Origin: a virus
Length of the DNA stretch: 22,126 nucleotides
Strand: one strand, 5' to 3'
Virus record (IMG/VR): IMGVR_UViG_3300021519_000081
Location: 1 to 22,126 of that record
In this document: piece after piece, positions 1 through 7,430 of the stretch
Position numbering within the stretch: position 1 is the stretch's first letter
Layout of the letters: each line of letters starts with the position of its first letter
The notes under the pieces: model-generated
What the model was told of the DNA's origin: nothing
Databases searched by the model: none
What the model saw: only the letters and a program-made list of their open reading frames with translations
Program-made: the position numbers and the translations under genes

Positions 1-8
1 GATAGGGC

Positions 9-1241
9 ATGAGTATTTTTCGCCGCGGTGTCGGCGATGTAACTGGTCGCTATCCGCAGTTCAACAATTATGTTGCGCCGCTTTCTCAGCTGTACGGTCA
101 AACAACTATCACTTCAAGTGCTGGCGAACGCATTGATGAGTGGACTGCTCTTGGTGTTTCCTCGGTGTTATCTGCTGTCACTTTGCTTTCCGATTCGGTT
201 GCTTCGCTTCCGCTTCGTGCTTACAAGGTTGACCCTGCCGGTGGTCGCACTGGTGTTCCTGTTCCTGAAATCTTGGCGAACCCTGACCCTGCCTCTGGAA
301 CTGATTCATTCGAGTTCATTCATACAACGATGGCTTCGCTTGTCCTTCATGGCAACGCTTACATTCACATTGACCGCGACCGTTCGGGCAAGGCGATTGG
401 CCTTGTGCCTTTGCATCCGTATCAGATGCAGGTTCTGCCTAGTGGCGACCAGACTGGCCGTTCCTATTTACATCTCGGCAATGAGATGGATGCTGAGAAC
501 ATCCTTCACATTCGCACTTTCACACCGCCACAATCGTTGGTTGGTGTGTCACCACTGATTCAATCTCGCAACCTTGTCGGGTTGTCGCTGGCAATGGATC
601 GTCACCTGTCGCAGTTCTACGCAGAAGGCGGAACGCCTAGTGGCGTTCTTTCGACTGATGGCAAGTTAACTCTTGACCAGGCTCGCACTATTCAGGGAAC
701 TTGGGAAGCAACTCACCGCCGCCACCGCCGACCAGCGGTTCTCTCTGACGGTATGAAGTTCAGTCCAATTACTACTTCGGCAGCTGATGCGCAGATGATT
801 CAATCTCGCGAACAGTTGATTCGCGACATTGCTCGAATCTATCGAATCCCTTCACACTTAATCGGCGCGACTGGCGATAACCAGACTTATCAGAATGTTG
901 AACAGGCTTCACTCAACTTCTTGATTTTCACAATCACTCCTTGGATTCGCAGACTCGAGATTGCGTTGTCTAAGATTCTCGGCCCTGACATGGATGTTGT
1001 TTTCGACTTCTCATCGTTGTTGCGTTCTGATGCTTTGACTCGTGCGCGTGTAAACACGATGAGCATTCAGGCTGGCGCAATGTCACCGAATGAGGCTCGT
1101 CAAACTTTTGGTCTTGAACCTTATGATGGCGGAGATGTATTCCATCAGGCTCTTGCTGGTACTGCTCTTGCTGGTGGCGACTTGCCTGCTCTTGGCGAGG
1201 ATGCTGATCCGAGTGCGCCGGTCATGGGAGTCCTTGACTAA
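9..1241 (+). CDS. HK97-family phage portal protein
   Basis: A 410-aa protein expected to form the dodecameric ring at one capsid vertex, through which DNA is packaged and to which the tail attaches. It has the family's order of segments. An N-terminal helix (ALGVSSVLSAVTLLSDSVAS, about residues 47-66) comes first, followed by the strand LHGNAYIHIDRD (about 113-124) and the VGVSPLIQSRNLVGLSLA helix. The core ends with a RDIARIYRIPSHLIG...QASLNFLIFTITPWIRRLE segment near 270-315. Length is typical for HK97 gp3-like portals (about 380-450 aa). The ATG at 9 follows an AGGG motif with short spacing. Its TAA overlaps the ATG of the protease fusion (TAATG at 1239-1243), giving the usual portal-protease-capsid order. 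Confident from sequence pattern and context; a terminase should lie just upstream. Confidence 0.93.
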   Translation: MSIFRRGVGDVTGRYPQFNNYVAPLSQLYGQTTITSSAGERIDEWTALGVSSVLSAVTLLSDSVASLPLRAYKVDPAGGRTGVPVPEILANPDPASGTDSFEFIHTTMASLVLHGNAYIHIDRDRSGKAIGLVPLHPYQMQVLPSGDQTGRSYLHLGNEMDAENILHIRTFTPPQSLVGVSPLIQSRNLVGLSLAMDRHLSQFYAEGGTPSGVLSTDGKLTLDQARTIQGTWEATHRRHRRPAVLSDGMKFSPITTSAADAQMIQSREQLIRDIARIYRIPSHLIGATGDNQTYQNVEQASLNFLIFTITPWIRRLEIALSKILGPDMDVVFDFSSLLRSDALTRARVNTMSIQAGAMSPNEARQTFGLEPYDGGDVFHQALAGTALAGGDLPALGEDADPSAPVMGVLD

Positions 1242-2821
1242 TGGCTGAAACTTTTCGACCACCGCAAGGGGTTCGCGATGAGGCTGCTCGCGCTTTGGCG
1301 TGGATTGCTGATGGCAAGGCTGGTGCTGGTTTCACTGACACTGGTCGCGCTCGCGCTGCGCAACTTGCTCGCGGTGATGCGGTTTCGGGTGACACGATTT
1401 TGCGAATGTATTCATTCCTTGCTCGCCATGTTGGCGATAAGCAAGGGCAGGGTTTCAATGTTGGTGATGAAGGTTATCCAAGCGCAGGTCGAGTGGCTTG
1501 GGCTGCCTGGGGTGGCGATGCAGGATTCTCTTGGTCGTCAAAGATTCGTGAACAATTATCTGCCCGAGTGGCTCAACTGGAAGGCGAAAGCATGGAATCT
1601 CGCGACATCGAGGGAACTGAAACAGTTTCGAACTTGCCCGAGGAATTGACGGAACTTCTTGGAACTGCGGTTCAGTTCTACTTCCGCGCACATGGCGCAC
1701 ACTGGAATGTCAAAGGTGCTGACTTCAGCGAGTACCACAAACTGTTTCAAAAGATTTATGAAACCGCTTATGAACTCATTGACCCGATTGCGGAGAACTT
1801 GCGCAAGATTGGCGCAGTTGCCTGTTCGACTTTGACAGAGTTCGCTTCATACGGTTATTTAGAGGATGCAAATGTTGGGCAAGACCCAATGACTTTGGCT
1901 CGCGACTTACGCGATGCCAATGATGTGTTCCTTGATCAACTAGCTGATGTGTTTGATTGTGCTTCGAACTACAACCAACAAGGCATTGCGAACTTCATCG
2001 CTGGTGCGATTGACGGTCAGCAGTTCTACAAGTGGCAGTTGACGGCTTCGCTTGGCGAGGAAGTAACTGAGCCAGCGGTTGACCCTGTCGATGACATGGG
2101 TGTGGATGTTGACGATGCTGAGGCAATGATGCCTTCAATGGAAATGAACTCGGCTGACATTGAGGCTGAAGTTGTTGAGCAAACTGAAACACCTGAACCA
2201 CGAAATGAGGACATCGACATGGAATCACGCAAGTCACGCATGGCATCAGCTGAGCGAGTAACAATGGATTGCGAAGTTCGCGCCATTGCAACCGATTCAA
2301 CTTCCCTGCGAATCGGTGGCTATGCCGCACAATTCAACAAAGAAGCCACTGGCTTATCATTCCGCGAAGTAATTGCGCCAGGCGCATTCACTCGCACATT
2401 GCAGTCAGGCGAACCGGTGTTCCTACTGGTCAACCATGACACTGACAGTTTGCCTTTGGCTTCAACACAGTCCGGCACGATGGCACTTCGCCAAGATGAA
2501 ACTGGCCTTTACATGGAAGCCGACCTTGATCCGAACAATCCTCGCGCACAGGAATTGGCTTCGGCTGTTTCTCGCGGTGATGTTTCGAAAATGTCTTTCG
2601 CTTTCACTGTCGAACCTGGTGGCGATACTCGCGAGGCTGGACTTCGGACTTTAGAGGACTTGAACTTGTTTGAAGTTTCTGTTGTCACTTGGCCTGCCTA
2701 TGATGCGACCACTGTCGGAATGCGTACCGCATCGGATGAGGATGCTGAGGCTGAGGCTTTAGAACTTCGCAAGCGGATGTTGGACTTGAAACAAAAGTTC
2801 AGCAATTCAAAAAACCGATAA
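1241..2821 (+). CDS. Three-domain fusion: N-terminal phage head domain, Dps/ferritin-like domain, HK97 prohead protease
   Basis: A continuous 526-aa reading frame with three parts. Residues about 5-105 carry a pattern I recall from other phage head proteins but whose function I do not know (GRARAAQLARGD, RMYSFLARH, GYPSAGRVAWAAWGGDAG). Residues about 132-272 match the Dps ferritin fold. The ferroxidase ligands H154, H166, D181 and E185 sit at the spacing of E. coli Dps H51, H63, D78 and E82, in FRAHGAHWNVKG and DPIAEN; Q170 replaces the fifth ligand, D67. An acidic linker (about 273-330) follows. Residues about 340-500 form an HK97/U35-type prohead protease with a likely catalytic pair: H399 in LLVNHD and S452 in KMSFAF. 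Prohead proteases are packaged in the procapsid, process scaffold and capsid termini, and self-cleave. The gene sits between portal and capsid genes, as expected. ATGs at 1592 and 2219 have Shine-Dalgarno-like sequences and could start shorter products. Confidence 0.9.
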   Translation: MAETFRPPQGVRDEAARALAWIADGKAGAGFTDTGRARAAQLARGDAVSGDTILRMYSFLARHVGDKQGQGFNVGDEGYPSAGRVAWAAWGGDAGFSWSSKIREQLSARVAQLEGESMESRDIEGTETVSNLPEELTELLGTAVQFYFRAHGAHWNVKGADFSEYHKLFQKIYETAYELIDPIAENLRKIGAVACSTLTEFASYGYLEDANVGQDPMTLARDLRDANDVFLDQLADVFDCASNYNQQGIANFIAGAIDGQQFYKWQLTASLGEEVTEPAVDPVDDMGVDVDDAEAMMPSMEMNSADIEAEVVEQTETPEPRNEDIDMESRKSRMASAERVTMDCEVRAIATDSTSLRIGGYAAQFNKEATGLSFREVIAPGAFTRTLQSGEPVFLLVNHDTDSLPLASTQSGTMALRQDETGLYMEADLDPNNPRAQELASAVSRGDVSKMSFAFTVEPGGDTREAGLRTLEDLNLFEVSVVTWPAYDATTVGMRTASDEDAEAEALELRKRMLDLKQKFSNSKNR

Positions 2822-2893
2822 CCCTAGATTTCCCCTGGCGCAACAATGCCCCGGCGGATTGCAATAACCCAACTATTCTCACAAGGAGAAACT

Positions 2894-4246
2894 ATGTCAT
2901 TACTTGACAACCTCAAAGAGGCTCGTTCAGCTGCTGCTGCCGATGCCGAGGCTTTACTTGCTGGCGAAGCAACCGCAGAATCACTTGATGCTGTTGAAGC
3001 GCGCCAGTCAGAGATTGCCGACCTAGATAGCAAGATTGAAAGCGCAACCGCGCTTGAGGCTCGCACTGCTTCCATCAAAGAGGCTCGCGCTGCTGAAGGC
3101 ATCAAGGCTTTCGGTTCTGCAGTAGTTACTCGCGAAGCCATGACCTACGACAAGGGCAGCGACAACTCATTCGTTCGTGACATGATTGGCGCAACCCTTC
3201 GCAACGACTCACAGTCATGGGAACGCTTAAACCGCCATCAGTCTGAAATGGCTGTTGAACTTCGCGACATCAACCGCACCGACACAAGCGGTGGCGACAT
3301 GGTTCCGCCTTTGTACCTAATCAACGAATACGCAGAGTTTGCTCGCGCTGCTCGCGTAACTGCTGACCTTTGCACAAAGATGGCACTACCTGCTGGAACT
3401 GATTCAATCAACATTCCTGCAATCACCACTGGTTCACGCACTGGCTTCCAGGCTGCTGACAACTCAAGCACCTACGCACCAACAAGTCCTCGTGACCTTG
3501 TTACTGCAACCAACACTGGTCGCGTTGAAACAATCTCAGGTTTTGAGAATGTAAGCATTCAGCTTGTTGAGCAGTCACCAATCGCTGGCGGATTAGACAA
3601 ACTAATCTTTGGCGACCTAATGGCTGACTACGCACTTCAGTTGAACTCTGCTGTTGCTGGCAACGGTGCTGGAACTGCTGGAACACTAAAGGGCTTCGTC
3701 ACACTTGGCACCGATAGCACCAACGGCATTCCAACAACTTGGACTGAAGCAACACCGACCGCAACTGCTGGCCTTGCTGCAATCACAAAGGCAATCTCGC
3801 AGGTTGTAACAAACCGTTACAAGGCAGTCGAAGCCATCGTCATGGCACCGGCTACTTGGTACTGGTTAGCATCACAGGTTGACGGCTCAAGCCGCCCACT
3901 GATCGTGCCTACCGGCAACGGCCCATTCAACGCTGCTGGTGTAACAACCGCAGCAGGCGCACCTGCTGGCCTTGTTGGAAGTATCTACGGCGTTCCTGTG
4001 TATGTTGACGCAACACTAAAGAACACCGCTGGCGCATCAACGAACCAGTCACCAATCTTGGTTGGCAAGTTCTCTGATTCTTACTTGTTCGAATCAGGCG
4101 TTAAGACACGCGTACTAAATGATGTTTTATCTTCGAACTTGACCGTCCGTTTTCAGGTATATGGCTATGCAGCACTAATTCACCGCTACGCGAAGTCAGT
4201 TTCTGGCATCAGTGGCACTGGTACAGTAACGCCTTCAGGCTACTAA
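2894..4246 (+). CDS. Major capsid protein, HK97 fold
   Basis: A 450-aa protein expected to be the main shell subunit. I chose the ATG at 2894 because AAGGAG at 2883-2888 precedes it by five bases; an in-frame ATG at 2846 would add residues with no such signal. Residues about 1-72 are helical, charged and Ala/Glu-rich, like the scaffolding delta domain that the prohead protease removes. The rest has HK97-family features: DTSGGDMVPPLYLINEY, the INIPAITTGSRTGFQAAD strand region, an E-loop-like stretch, KAVEAIVMAPATWYWLA, and a C-terminal end LTVRFQVYGYAALIHRYAKS. It directly follows the protease gene and is followed by a hairpin at 4262-4289. The strong ribosome-binding site fits high expression. 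Confidence 0.93.
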   Translation: MSLLDNLKEARSAAAADAEALLAGEATAESLDAVEARQSEIADLDSKIESATALEARTASIKEARAAEGIKAFGSAVVTREAMTYDKGSDNSFVRDMIGATLRNDSQSWERLNRHQSEMAVELRDINRTDTSGGDMVPPLYLINEYAEFARAARVTADLCTKMALPAGTDSINIPAITTGSRTGFQAADNSSTYAPTSPRDLVTATNTGRVETISGFENVSIQLVEQSPIAGGLDKLIFGDLMADYALQLNSAVAGNGAGTAGTLKGFVTLGTDSTNGIPTTWTEATPTATAGLAAITKAISQVVTNRYKAVEAIVMAPATWYWLASQVDGSSRPLIVPTGNGPFNAAGVTTAAGAPAGLVGSIYGVPVYVDATLKNTAGASTNQSPILVGKFSDSYLFESGVKTRVLNDVLSSNLTVRFQVYGYAALIHRYAKSVSGISGTGTVTPSGY

Positions 4247-4261
4247 TCCAAACTAATGACG

Positions 4262-4289
4262 GTGGCGACCTTGGCAACAGGGTCGCCAC
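4262..4289 (+). terminator. Hairpin after the capsid gene, possible terminator
   Basis: A perfect 9-bp G+C-rich inverted repeat (GTGGCGACC at 4262-4270, GGTCGCCAC at 4281-4289) with a 10-base loop, 15 bases after the capsid stop codon. No run of T follows, so it is not a classic intrinsic terminator. It may cause partial termination or protect the 3' end of the capsid mRNA. Confidence 0.55.
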
Positions 4290-4326
4290 TGCCATTTCCA
4301 AAACTTAAAACTTTGTAGGGGTACAA

Positions 4327-4473
4327 ATGGCAGGGATGAAAACTATTTTGCTTGAGGCAGTTGTCGCTTTGCAGAATGTGATTGATAACAACGGCACTAT
4401 TGAACAGGTGCTGGAATTACTTGATCACACTCAAGATTTCAAACTCGATAACTTCGAGCGTGAAACTCGATGA
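4327..4473 (+). CDS. Small hypothetical protein, 48 aa
   Basis: A short open frame from ATG 4327 to TGA 4473, preceded by AGGGG at 4317-4321 with five bases of spacing. It encodes a mildly acidic, probably helical peptide: MAGMKTILLEAVVALQNVID, then NNGTIEQVLELLDHTQDFKL and a charged end. The stop overlaps the ATG of the glycosyltransferase gene (ATGA at 4470-4473), which suggests translational coupling. I do not recognise a family. Its place between capsid and glycosyltransferase suggests a role in virion assembly or a leader-like coupling role, but the sequence does not show a function. Confidence 0.6.
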   Translation: MAGMKTILLEAVVALQNVIDNNGTIEQVLELLDHTQDFKLDNFERETR

Positions 4474-5162
4474 GGTCACGCGAAACTGTTTGCATCGCAA
4501 TTCCACATGATGGCAACATCGATGCTCAAATGACTTTGGATTTGGTTTCGCTTATGCGTGACCGCCGAACAAGGATTGACTCACTTCAGTTGGCGCATGG
4601 CACTGGCCTTCTTGCTCGGACTCGCAATCTGATTGTGAAAAACTTTCTTGATGATTCGAATGCCGACTGGCTGTTGATGGTTGATTCTGACCAGTCGTTG
4701 CCAATCTCGGCTTTTGATTTGTTGATTGAGTCTGCGCATAAGGATGACCGACCTGTTGTTGCTGGCTTGGTGTTCGCCGCTTTCTATGACAATCAAGTCT
4801 TGCGACCTGTGCCGGCAATCTACAACATCTCAGCTGATGGCGCGATGCTTCCGATTGACGACTATTCAAAGAACTCACTCGTTCAAATTGATGGTTCTGG
4901 CACTGGTTGCATTCTGATTCACCGCGATGTTCTTGTGGCTATTCGCGCGAAGGCGACACCGAACCAGGGAACTGACTGGTGTTGGTTCTTTGATGGCGCG
5001 ATTGAAGGTCGCTGGTTCAGCGAGGACTTGTTGTTCTGTCGCAAGATTCTCGCACTTGGCTTTCCTATCTTTTGTCACACTGGCGCAATTCTCGGCCATC
5101 ACAAACAGTTCTGGCTTGATGAGCGCCAGCACGATCAGTGGAAATCTGAAAACAAAATCTAA
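4470..5162 (+). CDS. GT-A type glycosyltransferase (GT2-like)
   Basis: A 230-aa protein resembling small phage and bacterial GT2-type glycosyltransferases, which move a sugar from a nucleotide donor to an acceptor. An N-terminal strand VCIAIP is followed by GLLARTRNLIVKNFLDDS and WLLMVDSDQSLP. D72-S73-D74 is a DxD motif that would hold the metal and nucleotide-sugar. GTGCILIHRDVL follows, then S184-E185-D186 in WFSEDLLFCRK, where an acidic residue would be the catalytic base, and finally GHHK (209-212). It starts inside the stop of the 48-aa gene and is followed by a strong hairpin. Lying between the capsid gene and a Thr/Ser-rich fibre gene, it could glycosylate a virion protein; that target is inference. 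The enzyme class is fairly secure, donor and acceptor are not. Confidence 0.82.
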   Translation: MRSRETVCIAIPHDGNIDAQMTLDLVSLMRDRRTRIDSLQLAHGTGLLARTRNLIVKNFLDDSNADWLLMVDSDQSLPISAFDLLIESAHKDDRPVVAGLVFAAFYDNQVLRPVPAIYNISADGAMLPIDDYSKNSLVQIDGSGTGCILIHRDVLVAIRAKATPNQGTDWCWFFDGAIEGRWFSEDLLFCRKILALGFPIFCHTGAILGHHKQFWLDERQHDQWKSENKI

Positions 5163-5165
5163 TCT

Positions 5166-5209
5166 CTCGGGGGCAATGAACACCCCTGCCATTGTCCCCG
5201 AGTCCCTTT
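5166..5209 (+). terminator. Strong hairpin with short T tract after the glycosyltransferase gene
   Basis: A 13-bp inverted repeat with one G-U pair (CTCGGGGGCAATG at 5166-5178, CATTGTCCCCGAG at 5190-5202) and an 11-base loop, followed by TCCCTTTT. It lies directly between the glycosyltransferase stop and the ribosome-binding site of the fibre gene, so it probably acts as a partial terminator or mRNA boundary. Confidence 0.72.
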
Positions 5210-5222
5210 TGAAGGAGTGTTG

Positions 5223-7109
5223 ATGTCAACAAGTTATCCTGGCGCATTGGATTCATTCGTGAACCCAACTGCAACTGACACGCTTGACAGCGCAACTGTT
5301 CCTCACGCTGCCCAGCATGACAACATCAATGATGCAATGTCGGCTGTTCAGGTCACTCTTGGTGTGAATCCTCAAGGCGGTTCGGCAACTGTTGTTGCTC
5401 GGTTGACTGCTCTTGATTCAACTGTTGCTGGCAAGGCTTCACTTTCAGCTGCGAACACTTTCACGACTGGCGCACAAACAATCCGCACTGGTGCTGATGC
5501 GACCAAGGCTTTGATTTTGCAACGCAACAGCGCAACACAGTCGGCAAACATTGTCAGTGTTGTTCAGTCTGATGGCACAACCGAACTTGCTCGCGTTCGA
5601 CCTATCGGCCAAATCGGTGTTGGCACTCTAATCACTAACACTGCTCTTGGTATCAACACCGACCTTGTTGGCGATAACCGCGCCATTGTTATCAAGGCAG
5701 GTCAGACAACGCCGACCAACAATGCGATTGAACTTTTGCCTTTGGCTAACAATACGCCTGTGATGAAGGTTGATTTTGCTGGAAACATTACTGCGCCGAC
5801 TTTTGTCGGAGCATTGACCGGCAACGCAACAACTGCCACCTCAGCGACAACGGCAGGTTCAGCAACTACGGCTGGCAACTTGTCTGGCACTCAGACTGCA
5901 AAGTTTGTTTATGCTGCGCCAAATAGTGCTGATGGAACTGCCTCGTTTAGGGCTTTGCTTGCAACCGACATTCCAACCTTGAATCAGGATACGACTGGCA
6001 ACGCTGGAACTGTCACAAATGGTGTTTATACAACCGACACTGGCACTGTGACTTCAACAATGATTCTTGACGGAACTATTCTCAATGCTGACATCAATGC
6101 TTCAGCTGCTATTGCGGACACGAAACTTGCGCAGATCACAACGGCAAATAAAGTTTCTGGCACTGCTATCACTAGCGGAAACATAAGCACCAGCGGAAGC
6201 ATTACAACTTCAAGCAACATCAGCACCACTGGTGGCGGTTCGATTACTGCGGCAGGAAATGTGACTGCTGCTGGTTTCACTGCAACTGGCACATCGGCAG
6301 TTTTGTTGGGAAGTTCTGGCTCAACTGGTGGCAACCTTGTGTTCGCTACTACTGGCGGAACGCAGTCTTTGATTGCCGGCACTGGTGCAACTGGCAACCA
6401 GACTTTACCTGCTACGGCTGGCACATTGTTGAACAATGCAACAACTTCAATTCCGAATGTGACCACTGCCAACGGCTTGACCAGCGCATCGAGTTTGGCA
6501 ACGGTTGGCACGATTACTTCAGGCACTTGGAACGCAACTGCGATTGACCCTGCCAAAGGTGGCACTGGCAACACTTATGGTTCAATTCTGGTTGGCCATA
6601 GCCAGTTGAATGCTGATGTTACAAAGAACGCAAATGACACAACGCCTGAATCAGTTTTCAGAACAGGCACAGCGTTCTCAAGTATTCAATACTTCAATGT
6701 CGATGCAAACACGACTTACTTTTTTGAAGGAACAATTCGCCTTCTTAAAACAACTACCTCTTCGACAGTGAACAACAGCATGATTTATTATGCCACTGGT
6801 GGCACAACACCATTGACTGAACAAAGTGCATTCATAAGCACCAGCAACTTTTCAACAACTGGAACTCTTGGCTTTGGTTCAGCGACAGCAACTGCAACTG
6901 CCGCGACTTCTACAGCCTCAACTGGAACTTCAGTTGTGACTGTTTTCAGGGGTCAGATCACAACCCATGCTTCAACTGCTGGCAGGTTCAACATTGCTTC
7001 TTGGCTGACAAGCGCAGGCGCAAGCGCACCGCAGTTCCTTGCTGGTTCTTACATCAACCTTTACAAGGTTGGAACTGGTTCAGTTCAGACTTTCGGAAAC
7101 TGGTCTTAA
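5223..7109 (+). CDS. Thr/Ser/Gly/Ala-rich fibre-like virion protein
   Basis: A 628-aa protein; start at ATG 5223 because AAGGAG at 5212-5217 precedes it by five bases. The N-terminus (STSYPGALDSFVNP, HAAQHDNINDAMSAVQVTLG) looks like the attachment segment seen in phage fibre or appendage proteins. The middle, about residues 60-460, is low-complexity and strand-rich, with short degenerate repeats of Thr, Ser, Ala and Gly such as TATSATTAGSATTAG and NISTSGSITTSSNISTTGGG, typical of trimeric fibre shafts. The final 150 or so residues (from about FRTGTAFSSIQYFNV) are more aromatic and look like a globular beta-rich tip. The position between capsid and connector genes suggests a head fibre or capsid-attached appendage, but a tail fibre is possible. 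The many Thr and Ser are possible acceptors for the adjacent glycosyltransferase. Confidence 0.75.
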   Translation: MSTSYPGALDSFVNPTATDTLDSATVPHAAQHDNINDAMSAVQVTLGVNPQGGSATVVARLTALDSTVAGKASLSAANTFTTGAQTIRTGADATKALILQRNSATQSANIVSVVQSDGTTELARVRPIGQIGVGTLITNTALGINTDLVGDNRAIVIKAGQTTPTNNAIELLPLANNTPVMKVDFAGNITAPTFVGALTGNATTATSATTAGSATTAGNLSGTQTAKFVYAAPNSADGTASFRALLATDIPTLNQDTTGNAGTVTNGVYTTDTGTVTSTMILDGTILNADINASAAIADTKLAQITTANKVSGTAITSGNISTSGSITTSSNISTTGGGSITAAGNVTAAGFTATGTSAVLLGSSGSTGGNLVFATTGGTQSLIAGTGATGNQTLPATAGTLLNNATTSIPNVTTANGLTSASSLATVGTITSGTWNATAIDPAKGGTGNTYGSILVGHSQLNADVTKNANDTTPESVFRTGTAFSSIQYFNVDANTTYFFEGTIRLLKTTTSSTVNNSMIYYATGGTTPLTEQSAFISTSNFSTTGTLGFGSATATATAATSTASTGTSVVTVFRGQITTHASTAGRFNIASWLTSAGASAPQFLAGSYINLYKVGTGSVQTFGNWS

Positions 7110-7216
7110 TGTCGGTTTGCCGTTCGGGTTGCCCGACTCAAGATCATGAGTCTTATGGCGATTGCCTTCAGTCTGCGAACATCGCGATTGACAAAACATC
7201 TTTGAAAGTGAAGTGA
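7109..7216 (+). CDS. Cys-containing miniprotein, 35 aa
   Basis: A tiny gene starting in TAATG at the fibre stop (7107-7111) and ending with TGA at 7216. It encodes MSVCRSGCPTQDHESYGDC followed by LQSANIAIDKTSLKVK. Cys4, Cys8 and Cys19 plus His13 could bind one zinc ion. I recall similar C..(G)CPTQDHxSYxxC peptides in actinophage structural regions, which supports it as a real gene. Role unknown; overlap with the fibre gene suggests coupled translation. Confidence 0.65.
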   Translation: MSVCRSGCPTQDHESYGDCLQSANIAIDKTSLKVK

Positions 7217-7220
7217 CATT

Positions 7221-7427
7221 GTGGTTGCGCAAACTTCGATAACCCCTCGCACTGTCACCGCAACATTGTCGCAAGGCACGACCTACAATCAGCAGTCAAC
7301 TGCCTACAATTCAAGCCTTGCCTACAACCAGCCGACTGCCACTAACGGCAACGCGGCTTCGCGTGTTGTGTCAGCTGCTGCAATTAGTTCCCGAACACCT
7401 TCGAGCGCATCCATGAAAGCGAGATAA
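7221..7427 (+). CDS. Small hypothetical protein, 68 aa, GTG start
   Basis: An open frame from GTG 7221, five bases after the miniprotein stop, to TAA 7427, four bases before the connector gene. The peptide is rich in Thr, Ser, Gln, Asn and Tyr (TLSQGTTYNQQSTAYNSSLAYNQ) and ends in a basic stretch, so it may be disordered. No clear Shine-Dalgarno precedes it. I do not recognise a family. It fills the only gap between two well-supported genes and is in phase with the compact gene order, which is the main argument that it is translated. Confidence 0.55.
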   Translation: MVAQTSITPRTVTATLSQGTTYNQQSTAYNSSLAYNQPTATNGNAASRVVSAAAISSRTPSSASMKAR

Positions 7428-7430
7428 CCA

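Noticed and set aside
70-558. 162-aa + strand frame within the portal gene
   Set aside because: Leu/Arg/Phe-rich shadow of the portal frame; no Shine-Dalgarno and implausible protein composition.
2846-2893. Upstream extension of the capsid protein to ATG 2846
   Set aside because: The added residues include the ribosome-binding site of ATG 2894 and have no signal of their own.
6026-6574. 182-aa reverse-strand Val/Pro/Ala-rich frame
   Set aside because: It is the complement of the repeat-rich Thr/Ser/Gly fibre gene, which leaves long stop-free runs in other frames by composition alone.
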